From positions 1 to 13,856 of the forward strand of contig JBILMZ010000078.1 of the NCBI GenBank assembly GCA_044375275.1: a stretch of DNA of 13,856 nt, read 5' to 3'. Position 1 is the stretch's first letter. Every line of letters starts with the position of its first letter. A program made the position numbers and the translations under genes. The stretch is from SZUA-430 sp044375275 (GTDB lineage Bacteria; Pseudomonadota; Alphaproteobacteria; Micropepsales; Micropepsaceae). Positions 5,794 to 11,150 of the stretch are shown here, one piece after another. The notes beneath the pieces were generated by a model that searched no databases, was not told where the DNA came from, and saw nothing but the letters and a program-made list of their open reading frames with translations.

Positions 5794-7268
5794 GTGCCGA
5801 GCCGCGGGCCCGTCGCCTGCATCCGATCATTCCTCTCGTCACGCTGATCAGGCAGATCCCCGAGTTGCTGTTGCCAATGGTCGGCGTGGCAGCCGTTTCG
5901 GACGGCGAGACGCTGGCCACGCCGCTGCTGGCGGTCGCCGGACTGCTGGCCTTGGTCCTGGCCTATCAGGTCCTGGCGTGGTGGCGCTTCACCTACACGC
6001 TGATGCAGGACGAAATCTACATCGAGAGCGGCATCCTTTCGCGCAACCGGCGAAGCATTCCGTGGGACCGGGTGCAGGACGTCGAGATCGAGCGCGGTCC
6101 TCTGGCGCGCCTCCTGGGTCTGGCCAAGGTAAGGCTTGAGACAGGCGGATCGGAGAGTGACGAAGGTGTCCTCGACTCCATTTCCCTTGCCGACGCCGTC
6201 GCGCTGCGCGAAGAGATCAGCGCACGGCGGGGCATGCAGGCTGAAGACGCCCGACAAACGACAGTCCGCGAGCCACCCGTGTTCACGATGACGACGGCCC
6301 GCCTCTTCCAGGCCGGACTGCTCAACTTCTCCCTGGTCTGGCTTGCGGTGATCATGGGCGCGATCCAGTTTCTCGAGCGGCTGATCCCGTGGTCCATGAA
6401 AGATGTCGAGATCTGGATCGGCCTGCACGAGCAGGAAATCTGGGGCATGGTCGGCCCTGTTTCCGTCGTGCTCGCGTTCGTCCTGTTCTTGGCGCTGGGC
6501 AGCATCGCCGGCGTGGTCCAGATGTTCGTGCGCAATTACGGATTCACTCTCTGGCTCGAGCGCCGGACACTGCGGCGCGTCCGCGGCTTGCTGACCCGCA
6601 GCGAAGTCGCCATCCCGCTCAAGCGCATCCAGGCGGCACGCATCGCAGATCATTGGCTGAAGCGTCATTTCGGCCTGTGCCGGGTGCACGTACAGACCAT
6701 GGGCGGTTCGTCGTCCGACGACGTGCAGGAACTCGCCCCGCTGGCAACGAGCGGAGAGGCAGCGCACCTGCTCGCGATTGCCGGAGACTTCAGGCTGATT
6801 ACGCCTGACCGCTTCCAGCCCGTGGCACCCGCGCATCGCTGGTATCACGCGCAGACCGTGGCGCTCCCCCTTGCACTTGTCGCGTTGGCAGCCGGGTTTG
6901 TCTGGCCACCGGCCTGGTGGGGACTGGTCATTGCCGCGGTTTTGGGAACGGCCCAGATCATCGGCGCAACACCGCACGGATGGCGACTTGAAGACAACAT
7001 GCTCTACGTCCGAAGCGGCTGGTTCGGCCAGGAACACTGGCTGCTGCCACGCTCCAGCATCCAGTCCCTTTCACTGAAGATCGGCCCCATCCAGAAGAAC
7101 CTCAACCTCGCCACCGTCTGCATCGACAGCGCCGGCGCCCCCTCCGGAGCGCTGCGCATCCGCAACCTCCCCACCGCCGAAGCCAGGGCACTGGTGGAGA
7201 AGCTGCGCATCCGCCGCCGCCCTCGCGCACGTGCGGCGACGGACATTACAGATACGGTGACACAATAG
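5790..7268 (+). CDS. ydbT: PH domain membrane protein, YdbT-like
   Basis: A 492-residue polytopic protein with repeated bPH_2 domains, as in YdbT. Hydrophobic segments near residues 18-37 and 43-63 precede the first PH unit (IYIESGILSRNRRSIPWDRV, then QDVEIERGPLARLLGL). Further helices near 173-193 and 215-243 precede the second (RRVRGLLTRSEVAIPLKRIQ). Helices near 357-390 precede the third (MLYVRSGWFGQEHWLLPRSS). The HP-I/V start RRLHPIIPL is also typical. The gene overlaps ydbS by four bases. The two products are expected to sit together in the inner membrane; the ligand is unknown. Repeat copy 4 begins 44 bp after the stop, and no separate terminator is visible. Confidence 0.85.
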   Translation: MSAEPRARRLHPIIPLVTLIRQIPELLLPMVGVAAVSDGETLATPLLAVAGLLALVLAYQVLAWWRFTYTLMQDEIYIESGILSRNRRSIPWDRVQDVEIERGPLARLLGLAKVRLETGGSESDEGVLDSISLADAVALREEISARRGMQAEDARQTTVREPPVFTMTTARLFQAGLLNFSLVWLAVIMGAIQFLERLIPWSMKDVEIWIGLHEQEIWGMVGPVSVVLAFVLFLALGSIAGVVQMFVRNYGFTLWLERRTLRRVRGLLTRSEVAIPLKRIQAARIADHWLKRHFGLCRVHVQTMGGSSSDDVQELAPLATSGEAAHLLAIAGDFRLITPDRFQPVAPAHRWYHAQTVALPLALVALAAGFVWPPAWWGLVIAAVLGTAQIIGATPHGWRLEDNMLYVRSGWFGQEHWLLPRSSIQSLSLKIGPIQKNLNLATVCIDSAGAPSGALRIRNLPTAEARALVEKLRIRRRPRARAATDITDTVTQ

Positions 7269-7312
7269 ACCGCCAACTAGCGCAGTCATCCCTCCGCCCC
7301 TCACAAAAACAA

Positions 7313-7467
7313 TGTCATCCCGGTCGCTAGCAAAGCCCAATCGCGCAAGCGATTGCTGGCGTCGCTTGCGAACCGGGACCCAGAGACATCCACGCGGCCC
7401 TGGGTCCCGGATCGCTGACTTTTCCCAACGAAGCTTCGCTTCGGGAAAAGTCGCGTCCGGGATGACA
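7313..7467 (+). repeat. 155-bp intergenic repeat, copy 4
   Basis: Fourth copy, very similar to copy 3. Ends are TGTCATCCCGGTCG and CGCGTCCGGGATGACA. The GNRA-type hairpin, the CCGGGACCCAG / CTGGGTCCCGG hairpin with a new loop sequence, and the CTTTTCC / GGGAAAAG hairpin are all intact. It follows the end of ydbT. Confidence 0.9.
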
Positions 7468-7575
7468 GCGCTTTTTTTGGCAAACAAAATGATCGCCCCA
7501 TCCACCAAAACCCGACACGGCCACCTGGTCAAAAGTGACGCAGCGTGTGATTTCCTCTTGAACGTCACGCCAATT

Positions 7576-7590
7576 GTTCTACATATGTTC
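7576..7590 (+). promoter_or_regulatory. Candidate LexA (SOS) box, GTTC-N7-GTTC
   Basis: GTTC-TACATAT-GTTC is an exact match to the alphaproteobacterial LexA operator pattern, a direct repeat of GTTC with seven bases between. It overlaps the putative -10 of a weak rightward promoter: TTGAAC at 7558-7563, a 16-bp spacer, then TACATA. The match has only eight fixed bases, and a chance hit somewhere in a window this size is plausible. No known SOS gene follows, only the doubtful small ORF at 7655 and the strong inverted repeat. Confidence 0.4.
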
Positions 7591-7654
7591 CTGCATTTGA
7601 TTTCGCGCCCCTCAGCCGCCAGAGGCCTCAGGCGGGCGGGCGTGACCGAGTTGG

Positions 7655-7828
7655 ATGCAGGATGTTCGTTATCAAGTGATGCCTGCGGTCCATCTGCAGG
7701 CTGGCCTTGAAGCACAATTCGCCTACCCCCAGTCCACACCTACACAAAGACTTCAGGCCAGCCTGCAGTTCTCACGACGGAAAAGGAAAAAAGGAAAGGA
7801 AAGGAAAGGAAGCGCCAGGCAAAGCTGA
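7655..7828 (+). CDS. Doubtful 57-residue ORF downstream of SOS-type box
   Basis: An open frame ATG-TGA with a weak GAG upstream. It would encode a Gln-rich protein (MQDVRYQVMPAVHLQAGLEA at the start) ending in a very basic tail, RRKRKKGKERKG, which comes from the polypurine tract. It lies 64 bp after the candidate LexA box. The long inverted repeat falls inside it, so the apparent coding content may be accidental. I recognise no family. The transcript might equally be non-coding. Confidence 0.18.
   Translation: MQDVRYQVMPAVHLQAGLEAQFAYPQSTPTQRLQASLQFSRRKRKKGKERKGSARQS
7694..7768. repeat. Long inverted repeat, 18-bp arms, 38-bp loop
   Basis: CTGCAGGCTGGCCTTGAAG (7694-7712) is complementary to CTTCAGGCCAGCCTGCAG (7751-7768) with a single bulged base. 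The 38-base loop is rich in A and C. The stem is far stronger than a random hairpin, has no T-run after it, and is unrelated to the 155-bp repeat. It lies about 80 bp beyond the 3' end of tRNA-Arg. It could be a structured RNA, an operator or a recombination remnant. Confidence 0.6.
7779..7812 (+). repeat. 34-base polypurine tract with GGAAA repeats
   Basis: An uninterrupted run of purines containing about four tandem GGAAA units (7793-7811). On the minus strand, downstream of tRNA-Arg, it reads as a polypyrimidine stretch with runs of T, so it may help end the tRNA transcript. Short-repeat length variation between strains is likely. Confidence 0.6.
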
Positions 7829-7846
7829 CGATCGCGTTTCAGAAAA

Positions 7847-7922
<76 letters not shown>

Positions 7923-7943
7923 ATCGCCAGGCGGGGGATGGAC

Positions 7944-8249
7944 CTAGTGGGTCCAGTTGTCCTTCCGGCCGAACTTGAAATTGTCCGCATAGGCGCGGAC
8001 GACGCGCTTGGTTTCCTTGGGTTCGAACACCTGGAAGGGAATGTTGTGTCGCTGCGCGTAGGCGACCGCCTCTTCCCGCGTGTCGAACTTCAGCTGCACC
8101 TGGCCCTTGGTGTCGCCCGAACCGGTCCACCCCATGAGCGGATCGATGCGGCGGGCTTCCTCAGGCTCGAATTCAAGCACCCACTCCCGGCTGTTGGCCT
8201 GTCCCGACTGCATCGCATTGCGGGCTGGACGGTGGATTCGTGCAAGCAT
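7944..8249 (-). CDS. NDUFS4-type complex I accessory subunit
   Basis: A 101-residue protein of the ETC complex I NDUFS4 family (the mitochondrial 18-kDa/AQDQ subunit), found in alphaproteobacterial NADH dehydrogenase I. Family features include the start MLARIHRPARNAMQSG, the WVLEFEPEEARRIDPLMGWT block (residues about 23-42), the KGQVQLKFDTREEAVAYAQR block, and the C-terminal YADNFKFGRKDNWTH. It is a peripheral subunit on the cytoplasmic arm and has no catalytic residues. The start is supported by GAGGA seven bases upstream. It lies between tRNA-Pro and tRNA-Arg on the same strand, away from the nuo operon, which is usual for this gene. Confidence 0.92.
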   Translation of the reverse strand: MLARIHRPARNAMQSGQANSREWVLEFEPEEARRIDPLMGWTGSGDTKGQVQLKFDTREEAVAYAQRHNIPFQVFEPKETKRVVRAYADNFKFGRKDNWTH

Positions 8250-8345
8250 GGCTATTCCTCAGAACCGGCGGTGCCGGCCATTTCGCGGCCGAGCCTACCA
8301 AAGCATCCCTTCATTTACGAAACGGTTTCCACCGCTGCAAGTGAA

Positions 8346-8422
<77 letters not shown>

Positions 8423-8514
8423 ACATCAAGGAAGGCGGCTCACATAAAGCCATAAGGCCCGCGCCGCAAGCGCTTGCTGCACTACCGCGTCCTTTCGCCT
8501 TGGAAAACCGGGAT

Positions 8515-8994
8515 TTAGTCCCCGTCCGTGTGCATTTCCGTGCCGAAAATCGGGTGGCGGACAACATCCCCGACCCGGATCCCGAGCTTGCGGGACAGCC
8601 CGCCATTGATCTCCAGCACCCCGCGCGTCACCCCGCCCGAGGGAATGTGCTCGAGGCTGAAGGGCACGGTCTGCTCGGCGATCCGGATGATCCGTCCGTC
8701 CGGGCCGACGAAGATGATGTCGAGCGGGATGTAGGTGTTCTTCATCCAGAACCCGACGGCCTGCGGCGGGTCATAGTCGAAGAGCATGCCGTGGCTTTCG
8801 GCCATGGAGCGGCGATACATGAGCCCGCGATTGCGGTCCGCCTCCTCGCGCACGACCTCGACCTGGAAGGACTTCAGGCCAGCCGCCGTCTCGACCGAAA
8901 GCGCCTCGCGCCTCACGGACGACGCCCCCGACTGCAGGGCGAACACGCCCACCGTGAAGGCAAGAAGAACTCCAAGGGCAAGGGCAACTTTCAC
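8515..8994 (-). CDS. DUF192 family exported protein
   Basis: A 159-residue secreted or lipid-free periplasmic protein. From the GTG start at 8994 the N-terminus is a signal peptide (VKVALALGVLLAFTVGVFAL), followed by a DUF192 domain: FQVEVVREEADRNRGLMYRR, then GMLFDYDPPQAVGFWMKNTY, IPLDIIFVGPDGRII and VLEINGGLSRKLGIRVGD. The GLMYR, FWMKNT and ldiiF blocks define the family, whose function is not known. The frame is open up to 9066, but that region contains the rho-independent terminator of the upstream gene, so the longer start is rejected. GGAAG lies seven bases before the GTG. Confidence 0.88.
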   Translation of the reverse strand: MKVALALGVLLAFTVGVFALQSGASSVRREALSVETAAGLKSFQVEVVREEADRNRGLMYRRSMAESHGMLFDYDPPQAVGFWMKNTYIPLDIIFVGPDGRIIRIAEQTVPFSLEHIPSGGVTRGVLEINGGLSRKLGIRVGDVVRHPIFGTEMHTDGD

Positions 8995-9012
8995 GATCGA
9001 ACTTCCGGCAAG

Positions 9013-9038
9013 AAAAAAGGCGCCTGAGATGGCGCCTT
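9013..9038 (-). terminator. Rho-independent terminator of the csp gene
   Basis: On the minus strand the arms AAGGCGCC and GGCGCCTT flank a six-base loop (ATCTCA) and are followed by a run of T (9018-9013). It lies 29 bp after the stop of the leftward cold-shock gene. It separates that gene from the DUF192 gene. Confidence 0.88.
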
Positions 9039-9066
9039 GATTATCATCGACCGGCAGGCAAGTCAC

Positions 9067-9690
9067 TCACTCGGCGGCTTCGGCATGGGAATGGATCACG
9101 CGAAAGGGCCTCGGGTTCGTGACGGCCTCCGGGATCGCATGGACTTCCGTTGCCGTAAGTCCCTTGGGTCCTTTGCCCGCCCGCACCAGCACCTTCTGTC
9201 CCGGCTTGAGTTCCTTCAGGTCGAATTTGCGCAGCAGGTCCATGTGGATGAAGATGTCGCCATCGGCCTTTGTGGACGTGAGGAAGCCAAATCCCTTCGG
9301 ACGGCAGAACCACTTGCACTCCGCCTCGATCGCCGGACCCACCGGCTCCTGAAGCAGGATTTCACGTGCGCGGGGCTCCCGCGGACCTGAACCGCCGGCA
9401 CCTGCTTCGGCACTGGCCGGATCGACCTTGTGCAGGCGCAGGGCCTGGAACTTTGCATCGACGCCATCCTTCGGGCGCTTCTGCATCACTTCGCATTCAA
9501 CGGTTGCGCCGTCGAGCACGGCGGTACAGCCAAACGCCTCGACCACCGTCTTGTGAAGAAGTACGTCCCCGGCCACGTCCTTTGAGACGATGAACCCGTA
9601 CCCCTTCGAAACATTAAACCACTTCACCTTGCCCTTAACTCGGATTCCCCCACACTCCGGCGTCGGTGCGATTGTAACTGGTGTCTCCAC
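9067..9690 (-). CDS. Double cold-shock-domain protein
   Basis: A 207-residue protein with two cold-shock domains. The first (about residues 18-88) has KVKWFN, RNP1 KGYGFIV and RNP2-like DVLLHK; the second (about 121-186) has ECKWF, RNP1 KGFGFLT and RNP2 DIFIHMD. They are joined by a Gly/Pro/Ala-rich linker (89-120). Such proteins bind single-stranded RNA or DNA and act as RNA chaperones; two-domain forms are typical of alphaproteobacteria. The first domain has Leu-Leu where CspA has Phe-Val, so its binding face is altered. The start is GTG at 9690, with GGAG seven bases upstream. A good terminator follows. The gene is divergent from coxG across 258 bp. Confidence 0.92.
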   Translation of the reverse strand: METPVTIAPTPECGGIRVKGKVKWFNVSKGYGFIVSKDVAGDVLLHKTVVEAFGCTAVLDGATVECEVMQKRPKDGVDAKFQALRLHKVDPASAEAGAGGSGPREPRAREILLQEPVGPAIEAECKWFCRPKGFGFLTSTKADGDIFIHMDLLRKFDLKELKPGQKVLVRAGKGPKGLTATEVHAIPEAVTNPRPFRVIHSHAEAAE

Positions 9691-9886
9691 GATACCGCTC
9701 CATGCCTTTGCAGTGACTAGTCGCGTTCAAACACCACAGGTGTCCCAGCGCGTTAGGCATACTATGTGCACAAATCTGTCACGTAGGGAAGGCAAGCAGC
9801 GAATCATTTTGAACTTTTTTGTGTCAGTCACAACTGTCGGACGCCTACTGCAGAGTACGGCTCCCGCGCAGCGTCACATCACCTGA

Positions 9887-9914
9887 CTGACGCCGCTGCG
9901 AGACGATGTATAAG
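9887..9914 (+). promoter_or_regulatory. Candidate promoter of coxG
   Basis: CTGACG (9887-9892) and TATAAG (9909-9914) are separated by 16 bp and lie 35 bp before the coxG start, close to the alphaproteobacterial housekeeping consensus. The rest of the 9691-9948 gap holds the csp leader, with a small ACACC-ACA-GGTGT hairpin at 9731-9743, and a TTGTG-N5-CACAA dyad at 9819-9833. No gene is seen in the gap. Confidence 0.4.
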
Positions 9915-9948
9915 CATCCGGCATCACGCACGACTGGGGGAACTGGCC

Positions 9949-10566
9949 ATGGACATGAATGGAGAATACCGGATCGCGGCATCGCGCGAGCGCGTATGGG
10001 AAGCACTCAACGATCCTGAAGTGCTGCGCCAGGCCATCCCGGGCTGCGAGGAGCTGACCAAGATCTCCGACACCGAGCTCGAGGCTGCAGCCAAGGCCAA
10101 GGTCGGTCCGGTGAGCGCCCGCTTCAAGGGAAAGGTCACGCTGTCAAACCTTAACCCGCCTGAAAGCTATACATTGTCAGGCGAAGGCACCGGCGGCGCG
10201 GCCGGCTTTGCCAAGGGCGAAGCCACCGTCACGCTCGTCGAGGACGGCGAAGCCACCATCCTGAGATACACGGTCAAGGCCAGCATTGGCGGCAAGCTCG
10301 CGCAGGTCGGCCAGCGCCTCGTCGATGGTGCAGCCAAGAAGATGGCCGATGACTTCTTCGACCGCTTCTCTGAACTCGCCGGCGGCAAGCTCGAACCCGT
10401 TCAGCCCGAAACCGTCCAGCCCCAGAACCGCGAGAGCAAGGGCGGCCCGCTTCCCGCACCTGCGAACGACAACATGGGCAAGCACGCCTTCGAGCCGCCC
10501 GCCTGGATCCCGATCGTCATCATCGGCGGCGCGATCCTGTTCCTGATTGCAATTCTGCTCAGCTGA
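9949..10566 (+). CDS. coxG: CoxG family (SRPBCC) protein with C-terminal anchor
   Basis: A 205-residue CoxG protein. The N-terminal START/SRPBCC-like domain (residues about 1-145) shows the family pattern: MNGEYRIAASRERVWEALND, PEVLRQAIPGCEEL, then AKVGPVSARFKGKVTL, and the GGKLAQVGQRLVDGAAKKMA helix. A Pro/Gln-rich linker follows, then a single membrane helix at the C-terminus (about 183-204, WIPIVIIGGAILFLIAILLS). In CO-oxidising bacteria CoxG recruits CO dehydrogenase to the membrane and assists electron transfer to quinone. GGGGGA lies upstream of the ATG. It is followed by coxSLM on the same strand, but a terminator-like hairpin lies between. Confidence 0.9.
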   Translation: MDMNGEYRIAASRERVWEALNDPEVLRQAIPGCEELTKISDTELEAAAKAKVGPVSARFKGKVTLSNLNPPESYTLSGEGTGGAAGFAKGEATVTLVEDGEATILRYTVKASIGGKLAQVGQRLVDGAAKKMADDFFDRFSELAGGKLEPVQPETVQPQNRESKGGPLPAPANDNMGKHAFEPPAWIPIVIIGGAILFLIAILLS

Positions 10567-10600
10567 TCGTGACCCGACGGGTTGACGCCCGCAGCCACGC

Positions 10601-10642
10601 GTGAAAATTTGCCGGGCGCCTGATGAGGGCGCCCGTTTTCAC
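10601..10642 (+). terminator. Terminator-like hairpin between coxG and coxS
   Basis: CGGGCGCC (10613-10620) pairs with GGCGCCCG (10628-10635) around TGATGAG and is followed by TTTT. The stem can extend at its base, because GTGAAAA (10601-10607) is complementary to TTTTCAC (10636-10642) across a one-sided five-base bulge. It lies 34 bp after coxG and 31 bp before coxS. It may end the coxG transcript, or lower downstream expression by partial termination. Confidence 0.65.
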
Positions 10643-10673
10643 GTCACATCCCGACTGCTGGAGGTCTTAGCCC

Positions 10674-11150
10674 ATGCCCACCGTCACCATGACTGTCAAC
10701 GGGAAGGCCGCAAGCGGCGATGTCGAGGACCGCACCCTGCTGGTCCACTTCCTGCGCGAGCACCTGCGCCTGACCGGCACCCATGTCGGCTGCGACACGA
10801 GCCAGTGCGGCGCCTGCGTGGTCCATGTCGACGGCCGGGCCGTGAAGTCCTGCACGATGCTCGCCGCCCAGGCCGAGGGCACCAAGGTCACCACGATCGA
10901 AGGCCTCGTCACCGACGGCAAGCTTCATCCGGTCCAGGCCGCCTTCAAGGAACATCACGGCCTGCAGTGCGGCTTCTGCACACCCGGCATGATCATGACG
11001 GCCGTCGACATGATCCGCCGCATCCCGAACCTAGACGAACAGACGATCCGCGCCGAGCTCGAGGGCAATCTCTGCCGCTGCACCGGCTACCAGAACATCG
11101 TCAAGGCGATCCACGCCGCTTCCCAGGAAATGAAGGGGGCGCGCACATGA
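10674..11150 (+). CDS. coxS: CO-dehydrogenase-like small subunit (2Fe-2S)
   Basis: A 158-residue iron-sulfur subunit of a xanthine oxidase-type molybdenum hydroxylase, at normal family length. The N-terminal plant ferredoxin-like cluster is bound by C40, C45, C48 and C60 (GCDTSQCGACVVHVDG). The C-terminal helical-domain cluster is bound by C99, C102, C134 and C136 (QCGFCTPGM and CRCTGYQNIV). All eight cysteines are present, so both clusters should form and pass electrons from the molybdenum site to FAD. A GGAGG precedes the ATG by nine bases. The stop overlaps the coxL start (ATGA), so the two are translationally coupled. Confidence 0.93.
   Translation: MPTVTMTVNGKAASGDVEDRTLLVHFLREHLRLTGTHVGCDTSQCGACVVHVDGRAVKSCTMLAAQAEGTKVTTIEGLVTDGKLHPVQAAFKEHHGLQCGFCTPGMIMTAVDMIRRIPNLDEQTIRAELEGNLCRCTGYQNIVKAIHAASQEMKGART

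Noticed and set aside
8995..9066. Longer DUF192 start at 9066
   Set aside because: The extension runs through the csp terminator hairpin and adds no family-like sequence; GTG 8994 begins directly at a signal peptide.
10601..11146. N-terminal extension of the coxL frame giving a 968-residue protein
   Set aside because: This region is coxS read in another frame; coxS shows all eight cluster cysteines and coxL has its own ATG with a ribosome binding site at 11147.
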